Assembly: GCF_000756665.1 (NCBI RefSeq)
Contig: NZ_ARXV01000007.1
Coordinates: 124,001-188,000 of the forward strand
Origin: Alcanivorax nanhaiticus
GTDB taxonomy: Bacteria; Pseudomonadota; Gammaproteobacteria; Pseudomonadales; Alcanivoracaceae
Length of the DNA: 64,000 nucleotides
Reading direction: 5' to 3'
Part shown: piece after piece, positions 8,217 to 19,000 of the stretch
How the letters are laid out: the number at the start of each line of letters is the position of its first letter
Position numbering within the stretch: position 1 is the first letter of the stretch
Program-made: the position numbers and the translations under genes
Notes under the pieces: model-generated
Databases searched by the model: none
Seen by the model: only the letters and a program-made list of their open reading frames with translations
Told to the model about the DNA's origin: nothing

Positions 8217-8470
8217 GGGTGTTGGCAGTAGTGCTGCTTTCATTGCCATTGAGTGTCATGTTGGTCGGACTGCTGGCGGCAGCCTTGCCGGTGCCGTGGT
8301 CTTCGTGGCTGGTGCTCATGCTGCTGCTGGTGGTGGCGTTGTGGATGGTGCTGGGGTTGCTCTCGACGTTATCTGAGCGTGCCTGGCCGGTGATGGCGGG
8401 ACTGGTTGCCGGCAATGGTGTTGCCGCCCTGTTGCTGCAGACGACTTCCCTGTACGGGGGCGGATCATGA
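8213..8470 (+). CDS. small membrane protein of iron-regulated PepSY operon (DUF3649-like)
   Basis: Protein of 85 residues with three predicted membrane helices; the N-terminal RVLAVVLLSLPLSVMLVGLL and the central SSWLVLMLLLVVALWMVLG are clearly hydrophobic. Its place between the first small protein and the PepSY protein, with 4-base overlaps on both sides, fits the short DUF3649-type partner of siderophore-operon PepSY proteins. The individual family assignment is inferred from context rather than from a strong motif. It is expected in the inner membrane. Confidence 0.65.
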   Translation: MRVLAVVLLSLPLSVMLVGLLAAALPVPWSSWLVLMLLLVVALWMVLGLLSTLSERAWPVMAGLVAGNGVAALLLQTTSLYGGGS

Positions 8471-10035
8471 AGGCTGATCGTTTGCGTCGCTTTATTGATG
8501 TGCATGCCTGGGCAGGAATGATCAGTGGTCTGATCCTGTTTGTGGCCTTCTTTGCGGGTGCGATCAATGTGTTCCACCACGAGCTGCATCATTGGCAGGC
8601 GCTTCCTGCCGAACGTGTCCAACCGCTGGATCAGGATGTGTTCCTGGAGCGCTTGATTCAGCGCTTTCCCTCAGCTGCAGAGCGGCTCTTTTTTCAGCCG
8701 GGTGATGATCCCGCTGCCATGTGGAAACAGGACGGTGAGTGGCGCACCGCATATGCCTCCAATTTTGTTACCGGTGGCGACTTTGTTGAGCAGCCGTCCT
8801 CTGAGCTTGCCGATTTCATCAATCAACTCCATTACCAGCTGGCCATTCCGGCTGGCGGAGGTTTACTGAATATCGGCATGACGTTAATGGGTTTCATTGC
8901 CGTGCTGTACGGGGTGGCCTTGTTCAGTGGCTTGGTGATTCATTGGCCGAAAATCGGCAAGGAACTGCTGGCCTTGAGGCATCAGGGAAATGTGCGCCGT
9001 TACTGGAAAAACCTGCACAACCTGATTGGCGTTGTCAGCTTGCCTTTCCATCTGATCATGTCGATCACGGGTGCCGCCATGGGGTTGTTTACGGTGATGG
9101 CGGTGTTATTGGGGGCGTTGGTGTTTGGTCCCCAGTTGCAAGGCGTGATTGCGGAGGAGACGGAAGTCTGGCCGGCACCACAAGCGGTGGGGGAGCCGCT
9201 GAAAATGTCATTGATGGCGGATTATCTTTCTGCGGCTCGCCATGAGGTGCCTGGGCTGGAAGTGGCCTGGGTGGAGGTGCGAGGCTACGGCGACAGTCAG
9301 GGCTGGCTCGATGTGGCAGGTTCGGTGCCCGGTTATCTGGGTCATCATGCCCATGTTGTACTCGATCCGATGCTCAAACCCTTGCGGGTCATCAGCCCGG
9401 CATCCCGCAACCTGAATCAGGCGTCACTGTCGCCGGTGTACTCCCTGCACTTTGGGGATTACGGCGGATTGCCGCTTAAGCTGATGTATTTTGTGCTTGG
9501 CCTGTTGGGCTGTCTGTTGTTTGTGTCCGGCAATATTCTCTGGTGCGAGCGGCGCAGTGACCGTACCGGCCCTTCCCGTGCATCGGCGTTTTTGTTGCGT
9601 CTCACGCTGGGTGTTTGTGTGGGTGTGGTCAGTGGTGTGGCGGTGAGTTTCTGGGTCAGCAAGGCCGGGTTGCACTCTCCCCTGGCGGAGCAGGTGCTAT
9701 GGCTGGAGCGGTTGGTGTTCTTGCTGGTGCTGGTGCCGTTGGTGGCCTGGAGTCTGCGCGCATCGCCGTTGCGTTTCAGTGCGCAATGGTTGCGTATTAT
9801 GCCGTGGCTGTACTTGGCGATACCGCTGTTGTCAGTGTTGCTGGAGGGAGGCAGGGCATGGCGCGAAGGTGATGTGCTGCTGGTTAATCTTCTGATGCTG
9901 GCGATGGCAGGAATACTGTGGATAGTGTCGCGACATTTCCGCAAGCGAGTGCGATTGGCTGAGCCACACCCACTGTGGGTGGGGAGGTTGAGCGATGATC
10001 ATCCCCGGCATCTGGCGGATGCGGAGTTGGAGTGA
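8467..10035 (+). CDS. PepSY-associated TM domain protein (PiuB-like)
   Basis: Protein of 522 residues. It begins with the family signature of a Trp/His-rich first helix (RRFIDVHAWAGMISGLILFV), then HHELHHWQ, a large periplasmic part with a PepSY-like region, and further helices near residues 140-165, 180-215, 335-360, 385-410 and 420-490. In the PepSY_TM family such proteins serve in the inner membrane in ferric-siderophore handling, and some reduce or release iron from the siderophore. It is the last gene of the Fur-box-headed operon and starts within the stop of the preceding gene. No TonB-dependent receptor is adjacent, so the siderophore is unknown. Confidence 0.85.
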   Translation: MKADRLRRFIDVHAWAGMISGLILFVAFFAGAINVFHHELHHWQALPAERVQPLDQDVFLERLIQRFPSAAERLFFQPGDDPAAMWKQDGEWRTAYASNFVTGGDFVEQPSSELADFINQLHYQLAIPAGGGLLNIGMTLMGFIAVLYGVALFSGLVIHWPKIGKELLALRHQGNVRRYWKNLHNLIGVVSLPFHLIMSITGAAMGLFTVMAVLLGALVFGPQLQGVIAEETEVWPAPQAVGEPLKMSLMADYLSAARHEVPGLEVAWVEVRGYGDSQGWLDVAGSVPGYLGHHAHVVLDPMLKPLRVISPASRNLNQASLSPVYSLHFGDYGGLPLKLMYFVLGLLGCLLFVSGNILWCERRSDRTGPSRASAFLLRLTLGVCVGVVSGVAVSFWVSKAGLHSPLAEQVLWLERLVFLLVLVPLVAWSLRASPLRFSAQWLRIMPWLYLAIPLLSVLLEGGRAWREGDVLLVNLLMLAMAGILWIVSRHFRKRVRLAEPHPLWVGRLSDDHPRHLADAELE

Positions 10036-10094
10036 TCCTTTGCCTTCCCTTTTGGGGTGGGGCGCTTGCAAGCGAGCCGAGCCCGAGCGGGACC

Positions 10095-10129
10095 GGGTTT
10101 CGAGTTGTGAGAAGCGCGTTTCGAAAGTC
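10095..10129. repeat. heptanucleotide repeat tract
   Basis: Five consecutive 7-base units: GGGTTTC, GAGTTGT, GAGAAGC, GCGTTTC and GAAAGTC. They belong to the same degenerate GAGTNNC family as at 2415, but here there is only one arm. It lies in the gap between the PepSY gene and the convergent fadL-type gene. Confidence 0.65.
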
Positions 10130-10203
10130 AAAACCGGAGGGGACTGATCTGTCTGCGTCCAACGGGTTGATTGTTGCGGCCGCGAAGAAGGCCGATGCCA
10201 GGG

Positions 10204-10231
10204 CATCGCGACGTAACCGTCGCTCCCACAG
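10204..10231. repeat. REP-like palindrome
   Basis: CGCGACGTAACCGTCG is an imperfect palindrome followed by CTCCCACAG. It matches the REP elements at 28250 and 41353 that carry a CTCCCACAG border. This is a single unit with no partner in this gap. Confidence 0.6.
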
Positions 10232-10327
10232 TGGCATCTGGCCCCAGGTTTTCGGCGACCTTTACGCAGGATTCTGCGTCCTGTGTTTATTCTTCTCAAC
10301 CATTCCCGCTAGCCCGCAATGAACCAA

Positions 10328-10356
10328 AAAAAGCCGGGCATGTTGCCCGGCTTTTT
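10328..10356. terminator. bidirectional intrinsic terminator
   Basis: The stem GCCGGGCA with TGCCCGGC has a three-base loop, and A and T runs flank it, so it can stop transcription from both sides. It serves the convergent PepSY and FadL-type genes. Confidence 0.85.
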
Positions 10357-10377
10357 ACGGCTACCTGTTCGGACTGA

Positions 10378-11667
10378 TCAGAAGCGATAGGTGGCCTGCA
10401 GAGCCACGCCGTGAGCGCTGTTTTCAAAGTCGGCGCTGTAGCTGCTTTGCGCGACTCGTCCTTTTTTCTCGTCGATGTAGGCATAGGCAGCATCGAGAGT
10501 CAGGTCGTCAGACAGCATCCAGCCGGCACCCAGGGTTACGATGTCGCGATCGCTTACCGGGATACGTGCGGTGCGATCCATATCGCTGGTGGGGGTGCGA
10601 TCCTTGGCGTAACCGGCGCGCAGCACCCAGCTCGGGTTGAGCTGGTAAGCCCCGCCGACGGCGACGGCCCAGGTGTCTTCCCAGTTCAGTTCTTCAGACA
10701 CCGTGCCGAAATCGCCAGCATAAGCCGGGTTAACGCCGCTGTTTTCCACATCAATGCCTTCCAGGCGGCTCCAGCGAGTCCAGGTGGCACCCGCAAACAG
10801 CGTTACGGCCTCAGTGGCCTGATAGCTGAAGGAGGTGTCCACAGATTCAGGCATGGTGATGTCGAGCTTGGCATCGTACTTGCCGTTCAGTCCTGGCAGT
10901 CCGGTCGGGATCATCGGATTCGGCGGGATGGGGCCGAGCATGCCATTGCCGCCGCTCACGGTAGTGTCCCCTTCCAGGGTGTAGTCCACTTTGGAGTGAT
11001 AAGTCAGGCCCCAGTCCAGACGATCGGTAACGGCAACCAGAACGCCCAGGTTGTAACCATAGCCGATGTCATCGCCTTCAATTTCCACGCCTGCGTCGCC
11101 GCTGCCACCGTAAAGGACATTGGGCAGTGCGCTGGTCAGCTTGCCTTCAATGTGATTGATGGTCGGGCCAAAGCCGATGGAAACCTTGTCGTTAAACGCG
11201 TAGCTGATGGTGGGCTGGATGGTGACAACCTTCACAACGCTGTTGAGGGCATGATAGCGGCCCTGAAAGGTGTCCTCGTAGTCGCTTTCCACGCCAAACG
11301 GGGCATAAAGGCCAATACCAGCATGCAGCTTGTCATTGATTGGCGTGACGTAGTAACCGAACGGCACGGCAGAGAAAGGCACCATATCGCCCTCGTTGGT
11401 GCCGGGGAAGGGGCCGCTGGCATTGCTGATATCCGTGCTGGCATCGATAAAGGCCAGGCCGCCAGAGACTTCGGCGCGCTTCAGGCGGCTCATGCCGGCA
11501 GGGTTGCCGAACAGGATGCTGGCGTCGTTGGCGGTGGAGGCGCGGCCAGCATAGGCGGAACCCGCACTGCTTGCGCTCTGTTCATTCAGTGACAGGCCAT
11601 TGGCCAGGACTTGGGTCGACGCGGCGGTAATAGTGGCCGCCAAAATCGCCTTCTTTGAATACGTCAT
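10378..11667 (-). CDS. OmpP1/FadL family outer-membrane porin
   Basis: Outer-membrane protein of 429 residues. The signal peptide MTYSKKAILAATITAASTQV ends before NGLSLNEQSASSAGSAYAG, the standard FadL hatch start, and GNPAGMSRLKRAEV completes the family signature. The remainder alternates short polar/hydrophobic strands ending in ATYRF, a typical final aromatic strand. FadL proteins carry long-chain fatty acids or hydrocarbons through the outer membrane, which suits an alkane-using marine organism. ATG 11667 has GGGAAAG 6 bases upstream; the longer frame from 11862 is not needed. The terminator at 10328 follows. Confidence 0.9.
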   Translation of the reverse strand: MTYSKKAILAATITAASTQVLANGLSLNEQSASSAGSAYAGRASTANDASILFGNPAGMSRLKRAEVSGGLAFIDASTDISNASGPFPGTNEGDMVPFSAVPFGYYVTPINDKLHAGIGLYAPFGVESDYEDTFQGRYHALNSVVKVVTIQPTISYAFNDKVSIGFGPTINHIEGKLTSALPNVLYGGSGDAGVEIEGDDIGYGYNLGVLVAVTDRLDWGLTYHSKVDYTLEGDTTVSGGNGMLGPIPPNPMIPTGLPGLNGKYDAKLDITMPESVDTSFSYQATEAVTLFAGATWTRWSRLEGIDVENSGVNPAYAGDFGTVSEELNWEDTWAVAVGGAYQLNPSWVLRAGYAKDRTPTSDMDRTARIPVSDRDIVTLGAGWMLSDDLTLDAAYAYIDEKKGRVAQSSYSADFENSAHGVALQATYRF

Positions 11668-12304
11668 TATAGCTTTCCCGAGTTGTGCAATTTGCGCGCG
11701 CACGGTAGCACCATACCGGCGGGTATGGCTATGGTGTTGCGTGTTTAAATGATCCGTTTGTCGCTTAAATGACATTAAAAGTGCGTAAACATGGTGTCTA
11801 ATTCCGTGAACAGGTTTCATTGTTTCATTGGTCGGTGGCATCTTTGGCTGATAAATGCACAAATTAAGCGGTTGTGCTGATTGGAATGGTCCTGGGAGGA
11901 ATGGCTAATCCTGAAGGGGAGGCATGAGTGATAATGAAGGCGTTTCGTGTTCTTCTGTCGAGTCTGTGTTTTGCGTGGTGTGTATGGGTAGAGAAATCGC
12001 AAAATGTGATGAATGCAGCAGCCGGTGCTTCGAGCGGCATCTGAAATGGGATCGTTGTGCCCTCGCTGCGCGCATTATTTATATGGCTACCATAATTGCG
12101 ATCACGCTTTAAGGCGGGGCGATGCTTGCATTGTGGTTGGGATGGTACGGTCTCGGAATTCGTGCGTGATATCCAGGAGCAGGCGTGAGCTGGTTGCTCT
12201 GGAAATGCAGGCTTGGGTGGGTACTATGGCGGGGTTGTGTGTATCGGCGCGCAGACCGGGCCGGGTGCAGAAGAATGAATTTTCAAGGATGAGGGGGAAG
12301 AGGA
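11668..12304. other. intergenic region between divergent genes, no clear feature
   Basis: A 637-base gap between the fadL-type gene and the secreted orphan gene. It is A+T-richer than its neighbours. Two short frames look faintly coding: MSDNEGVSC at 11924 (62 codons, behind GGGGAGG, cysteine-rich) and MKAFRVLLSSLCFAWC at 11934 (36 codons, signal-like). They overlap in different frames, so at most one can be real. I cannot assign promoters with confidence. Confidence 0.4.
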
Positions 12305-12748
12305 ATGAAAAAGTTTCTGGTAGTTGTGGTTTCTTGTGCGGCCTTTTTGTTGGCCGGTGTTGCCCAAGCTGGGCCGCAGGCGCAACGTCTTGGGGTGTGT
12401 CTGACGGAATCCCTGAATGGCAAGGAACGAAAGCAGCTGGCGAAGTGGGTATTTTTGAGTATTTCAGCTCACAGCACGATCAAGCCCTATTCCAGCGCGT
12501 CACCGGCCGATATTGATGATTCGAACCGCTATGTGGGCGGATTGATAACCCGCTTACTGACTGACGATTGCCCGAGCCAGGCCAGAGCCGCTTTTGAAGA
12601 AAATGGTGCTCGGGCCTTCGAAGATGCCTTCCGGGTGGTAGGCGAGGTGGCCATGATGGAGCTGATGAATGAGCCGGCCGTGGGCGAGTCTATGGGGGCA
12701 TTCGAGAAATATCTGGATCAGGAAAAGTTCAACCAGGCCTTTCAGTAA
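12305..12748 (+). CDS. exported hypothetical protein (147 aa)
   Basis: It has a signal peptide (MKKFLVVVVSCAAFLLAGVA) with an AQA cleavage site. The mature domain is about 125 residues and alpha-helical, with two Cys (GVCLTESL and TDDCPSQ) that could form a disulfide. It is predicted to be periplasmic. I do not recognise the family. An excellent AGGGGGAAGAGG ribosome site precedes the ATG. It lies alone between the FadL-type gene and the CHAT gene, separated from the latter by 324 bases, so it is probably not in the CHAT transcription unit. There is no motif that suggests a role. Confidence 0.75.
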   Translation: MKKFLVVVVSCAAFLLAGVAQAGPQAQRLGVCLTESLNGKERKQLAKWVFLSISAHSTIKPYSSASPADIDDSNRYVGGLITRLLTDDCPSQARAAFEENGARAFEDAFRVVGEVAMMELMNEPAVGESMGAFEKYLDQEKFNQAFQ

Positions 12749-13072
12749 TCGTTTGTTGTGATTGATGCCCCTCTGTGAATTGGGTGTTGAGGGGCCGGGG
12801 GCTACGCCCCCTTTCCTGCTTATTCCTGCCTTTCGTTCCTCTCCTTGGGCGCCCTTCGCCCCGCTACTTTTCCGTCGTTGATGTGTTCCTCTTTGCGGTT
12901 GCGCTTCCGTTGAGAGCGGGATGCCCGCCGCCCCTGTCATTGATTGGCCTGCGGCATTTCTCTATTTTCTGGGGTGGGTGGATATTGGGCGTCAACTGGC
13001 GGTGTTGTCGAATTTGTCGGGATTGTCCGTCTTAGTCATTGAGTGATCTGAGACGTGATTGGGGTGTAGGGC
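12749..13072. other. intergenic region before CHAT gene
   Basis: A 324-base gap with no convincing coding frame. The start holds a weak inverted repeat (GCCCCTC at 12768 with GAGGGGC about 16 bases later) but no T-run, so it is a doubtful terminator. The second half is presumably the CHAT promoter region. GGATATT at 12979 recurs in front of the sigma gene on the other strand, which may or may not be meaningful. Confidence 0.4.
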
Positions 13073-16000
13073 ATGCAGAGTGCGGTTTGGGGTAGTGCAA
13101 TGGCGGCTGGATGGCCTCGCTTCTTGCTGTTGTGGGCATTGGGGGGCGCGCTGTCGTTGGCTGGTCCCGCATACGCGGAGAGTTTCCGTGAGGTGCTGGC
13201 CAGTGACGATGCGGCGGCACTGGAACAGTGGCTTACGGCAGAACCCGCGCGTGTGTCGGTGAAGGATGACGCGGGAGCGTTACCTCTGCCGCTGGCGGCA
13301 AGGCAGGGCAATCTTGAGGCGGTGGTGCTGCTGGTGGAGGCCGGTGCGGACTTGTCCCTCACGGGGGAAGAGGGCAAGACGGCGTTGCAGTGGAGCATCC
13401 TGGGTGGTCATGGGGAGATTACCGATTATCTGTTGAAGCAGAGTGGTGGGCAGCCTGCACGCAACGCGGCGGGGGAGTCTGCATTGCACTGGTGTGCCCG
13501 GGCTGGCAATGCCGCTTTGTGTGCACGGTTAATGAAAGCGGGTCTCTCTCCTCTGGATAAGGACAGCCAGGGGCAGACGCCGCTGGAAGTGGCGATCAGT
13601 TGGGGGCACTTCGCCCTGTTGAACTCTCTTCTGGATAACACGGTGTTGCCTGATGCGGTAGCCCAGACCGCGCTGAGCTTTGATGATGACCGAATTCGCT
13701 ACTGGAGCGCCCTGTATTGGGCTGGCCGGGAGACCCTGTTGTTGGCCAGCCTTGAGCAGGATCTGTTGGCTGCAACCCCCCAACCCCTGGCCGCCTATAT
13801 CTGGAGCAGCACGCTGCGTCGTCAGCGTCGGCTTGAAGGCGCGTACGAAGCGGCGGAACCGGCTCTGCGTGAGGCGTTAGGGCTGACGCCGCGCATCGTG
13901 ATGGCGCTGGATCGAGATGAGGCGTCTGCATTGCAGCAGTTTCCTGTGGAAGCCTCCTATCAGCTCAGTGATGTGTATGCGCTGTCAGAGCTGGCGTCGG
14001 TGGCCCGTGATCGTCAGCAGTACCCGGCGTTTTTCGGCTATCTGGAGGCAGGGCTTGCGCTGGCACCGGATCATTGGCAGCTGGTCTGGATGTACGAAAA
14101 CATGAAGGCGCTGGATCAGCCTGGCATGCGTGAGCGAGCGGCGGCATTTGCTGCCCGCCAAGAGATACGCGATACCCTCACTGGGGAATACCTGCGTGCT
14201 CTGCTGCCTCAGCACACCTGGAAATACAGTGATCGGCTGGTCTTCATCGAGCGCTTCCTGGCGGCAGCACCACAGGACAGCCGAGCCCTTGTGGCGCAAT
14301 CCCTGGCGTTGAATGGCAATGGTTACTACCCGCAAGCGGTAGAGGCGCAACTGTCTGCCATCGCCCGGTTTCCTTTTTATGCTCGCCGCCAGTATGCCGT
14401 CGAGCAGTTGTTAAAGACGGGGCAGCACGACCGCGCCCGGCGCGTGTCGATGGGGTTGGCGTATTGGTATGGCGCAGACAATCGGCAAGCCAGAGGTGCC
14501 CGTTATTACGCAGAGGGCCTGATGGATGAGGGCGATCTGGGCGGTGCACGTGAGGTGCTGGAAACGGCACTGGCGGCAGCACCGGAAGATGGCCGACTCC
14601 TGATCGAACTGGCGCGCCTGGAGCTGCGTGATGGACATTCCGAGTTGGCGCTGGCGGCGGCAGCGAAGGGGGCTCCGTTGATTGATCACCTTGCCGAGCA
14701 TCATCTGGCTACCCTGCTGGAGGCTTATCGCAAGACGGGGGATCATGCCGCGAGCATTGCAGCATTTCGACGGTATGAGCCAGCGATTGGGGATGTGTCG
14801 GCAGGCATGCTGGAGGGGATGCTTGGCGATCTTGAGGCGCTGGGCAGCAAAGAGGATTACCGGACCCTGCTCAATCAGGCGCTGGCGACTTACCCCGGAG
14901 ATGCGGCCCTGTTGATGCGCGAAGCGAGCGCGCGATGGGCGCAGGGGCAGCGGCAACAAGCGCGGAACATGTTGATGGCGATACTGCCGTCTTCGCCGGG
15001 ATCGGAGCGCCTGCTGGATACGCTCTATGAGTACACTGCCGCGTTGCAGGGCGAGCAGGCGGCTCGCCAATGGGCTGGTGCGTTGACGGCCCGCTACCCC
15101 TGGAAAAAAGCGGTCTGGGAGCTTGCTGAGCGGAGCGGGGCGAAGACAGTGCCGCAAATGTGGCAGGAAGCGGTGAGCGCGGCCCCCACGGAAACTTTCG
15201 CCTGCGAGGCGCTGGTGGATCACTACGTGGGCGAGAAAGAGTGGGATCGAGCCCATGGCTGGGCGCGCTCCTGTTTGCAGCAGCAGGAGGAAGGTGCTGC
15301 ATCGCGTTTGAGTGCGCGCCAATCCCTGTTGCTATATGACGTCTGGGTCTACGAGAACCAGACGCGTCATCAACGTCTCGCTAATGCGCAAGTGGTGGCT
15401 GCCGAAGCCTCGTTTCAGGAGTTTCTTGAAGGCCGTGGCCATTACATGGACTACCTGCGCTACCAGGAGTCGTTCTGTCGTGCGCGCAAGGACAACCGTT
15501 GTGCGGCACAGTCACTGGTGGCTCGCAGCACCTACCAACGTGACAGCACCAGCCATTTCCATGATCTGGTCGCGCGTTATTCCGAAGAGTTGGGTGCGAA
15601 CCAGACCTTTGGTTACGGCGCCCGGATGCTGGCGCGTAATCCCTATGACCGTGATGTGGTCAATTCCTTCCTGCACAAACATCTGCTTTGGGGTGGCAGT
15701 CCCATCGTTGCGCTCAAGGCCATCAAGGATGCCAATGCTCGCGGCCTGGATATCGAGCGATCCTGGGAGCGCAAGGCCCTGGGGCAGCTTGGCGATTCAT
15801 TGTCGGAGTTTGAGCAATACACGGTGGAGGGCAAGCGTCCCGGAACATCGTTGCGTTATCTCCAGTGGTTTGATGCTGCGCGACGCAGTGCACTCTCTGC
15901 AGATGGCACGCGGGTGTTCTATCAGCTGGATGGCGACATGCCGGGGGTGGAAATCGTGCTGCCCAGCGGGGAGCAGGTTATCCGGCGTGATCATCCGGTG

Positions 16001-19000
16001 TTCGGCAAGCCGGTGTATTTTTCCCGCGGAGCGACCTTCCTTGAGCTGGCCTACACGCCTTCTGGTCAGCTCACCCGTATTGCGGATTCCAGCGGCAGTG
16101 TCATTGCATTGCATTACAACGACGATGATGAAATTCGTGAACTGATCAGCCCTGAGGCGACACTCCAGTTCACCTATAACCCCATGGGCAAGCCGGTGCG
16201 GATTGTGGATGTGGGAGTTGGCGAGCTGCGGGTCAGTTATGACGATCAGGGAGAAATTCTGGCGGTGGATTCAGAGCAGGGTCATCAAATGGCACTGCGA
16301 ATTACCCGCAGCTTCCAGACCCTGCTGGGCATGGTGAATCAGGTCAAGCGCATCAATGATGTGAAACACCTGCCACAGTTGTCGGTGGATGATCCTGAAC
16401 TGGACGTGCTGCGGGAAGACTATGAGGAAACCGAATACCTCAGTGCCGAAGAACAAAAAAGCGGATTGGCACTGGCGGCATATTTGTTGGCACATGTGGG
16501 CGACAGCGCGCGTTATGTGATGGAAGCGGAAGACGTGTTGTACCGCGCCATAACGGCGGCGCATGTGCATTCCGACGACAAACGTTTTGTGATTCGCGGC
16601 GCAGAAGCCGTCACCCTGTTGCATCAGCTGTATCGGCAGGTGCGGCCCCATGGCTTGCCGGAGGAGACCTTTGACAACTGGTCATCCGCCTATGGCTGGT
16701 TACGCAGCGCCGAGCAGGCCAAGTCACGCTCGAAACTGCGTAAGGCGCTGGCGGCGATTGGTGAGGAACCGATTACCCTGTTGCGTGACGCGCATCGCCT
16801 GCAGCGTTCCGACTTCAGCAATACCGCCTACTGGCACCGTTATGGCAACAGTGAGTTGTTGGGTGAGCGATTGGCTGGGGCAGAGAAACAGCAGGTGCTG
16901 CTGCGAGAAAATGGTGATGTGGTGGTAGCCACCAGCCAGGGCTTGTCGGTGTTGACCGAGGGGTACTGGCACTGGTTTGGCATGGATGCGCGCACCCAAC
17001 GATTGTCGGCGACCGTGGCGCCGGAGGCAGGGGATGAGCGGGCCAACATTCTTGCCTTGGCAGAAACGGAAGATGGCGTGTTGTGGCTGGGTACCGCCCG
17101 TGGCCTGCTGGCGTTGGCGGGGGACTACGAAGGGGAAGTGAAACGCTGGAGCGTGGCGCAGGGGCTGCCATCCGCTCGGGTGCAGGCGCTGGCCGCTCAT
17201 GATGATCAGGTGTGGGTTGGCACGGCGAAAGGTCTGGTGCGGCTACAGTATGGCGAGGGTCAACCCGTGCCGCTTGCAGCAATGGAGGGGCAAAGCATTG
17301 AGCAGGTGCTGCGGTTGCCGGGGAGCGAAGCCGCGCTGCTCTATCGTGCGGAGGATACGGCATGGCTGTGGGCGGGTGATCAGCGTACCCGGCTGGGACG
17401 CGCCAACAGCATGGCCTTCGACAGTGGCCGGATGCGAGCCTACCGACTCGATCAGGATCAAGTGTTTGCGCACAGTCTGGATGGTGAAAGTGGTGTGTGG
17501 TCGCTGGTGGATGAGACGCCACTGCTGGTGGCGGGCAAGAATGATCTGCTGATGGCCAAGCGTGCCCATGAACTGTCTATCTGGCATCTGGGTGAAGGCG
17601 AAGAGGCGCTGGTGGTGAATACTGACCGGGGCATCAATGTGCTGCAGGGAAATTATTTTGAGGCCATGCCGCTGCCCTTCGCCGAGCAACGCGGAGGCTT
17701 GCCGCTGGGGCCGCGAGTGTCCTGGAGTGATGAGCAGGGATTGGTGTTGTTCAGCGAAGAAGGGGTGTACACCCGGCGGGAGGGCGACTCCGACAGGGTG
17801 ACTCGTGACCGTGTCTATGACCTGCTGATGAGTGAGGCATTCGATGGGGTCTTTATGGCAACGGGGAACAGCATTCTGATTCTCGGCAACGATATGCCGG
17901 TGGAAGCCGTGTTCCCTTATTCGTCCGTGAATGCGCGGGTGCTTGCGGAGGATGCCGAGGGACGGTTGATCTCCCATGATGGTTATCAGGTAGTGCGCTT
18001 TGCTCAGGACAGTGATACGCCCCAGGTGTTGTTCAGTGCTCGTCCTTCCGTGGAAGAAGAAGGTTGGCAGGGCGGCATTGTCGATATGCTGGTGGATAGC
18101 CGTGGCACCCTGTGGGTGGTGGCGGGGTCGTCCCTGTTCCGCTATGCGGATCAACAGGTCACTGAGTTCAACTATCTGCTCGACAGCAAGGTGTTTCCGT
18201 CACGCAGCCCGCTGCTGGTGGGGGTGCATGAAACCCTGGACGGAGGCATTGAGGTAGTTGCTTCCAATGAGCGGCATCTCGCTCATCAGGGCGTGGATTT
18301 GTCCGGAGGACTATTACGCTGGAATGGCAACGGTTTCGACAATGTGGGCAAGCCAGCCAACTGGTTTGTCACGGGTTACACCGTGCTGGATGAGCGCACC
18401 GCGCTGGTGGGCACCAACCAGGACTTTGCTCGTGAACTGGCGGGGGAAGACAGCTGGCAAAAGCGTCAGGCATTCCCGGCGATGAACGACCCCAGCTACC
18501 AGGCGGTAAAGGAACAAAATCCGCTGTTCTGGCTGGGTGGAGAGGGTAGCCGTTTTGCGGGGGAAAATACCTGGTTGTTACCGACGGCGGGGGGCGTGGT
18601 GCTCTATCACGGCGGCACTTGGCTATACCCGGACCGCCTGAACCAGTTGTTGCCTTACGATCAAGCTCGTGGCCAGTATGGTGGGCGCACGGTGCACGAT
18701 GTGGCGGTAGCCGAAAATGGCCGTGTCTATGTGGCAACGGATCTGGGCGTGCTGCTGTATGAATCCCAGGGGGTGGCGTCACTGCTTAACGATAACCAGT
18801 ACGGGCAGTTGGCGTTTTTAGGTGGCGATACCCAACAGCAACAGGCACTCAGCAATATTTTTCTGCCGGCTCTGGCCAAGGACAGTGAACAGGGGCAGCT
18901 GCTGCAGCGTTATCAGGACATGGAGCAGCAGATCCATGAACTGGAGGCGAAGCTGGAGCGTGCTGACAAGGCTCCGTTGGCCTCCCCCGCCGATAGCAAG

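Noticed and set aside
10411..11592. 393-codon plus-strand frame opposite the FadL-type gene
   Set aside because: The minus strand has signal peptide, FadL hatch and beta strands; the plus frame is an antisense shadow caused by codon bias.
11924..12112. 62-codon cysteine-rich frame in the FadL upstream region
   Set aside because: It overlaps another plausible short frame in a different phase and there is no further evidence, so it is described only within the intergenic entry.
14411..15322. Long minus-strand frames within the CHAT gene
   Set aside because: The CHAT frame is continuous over 7.2 kb with domains; antisense frames are expected in G+C-rich DNA.
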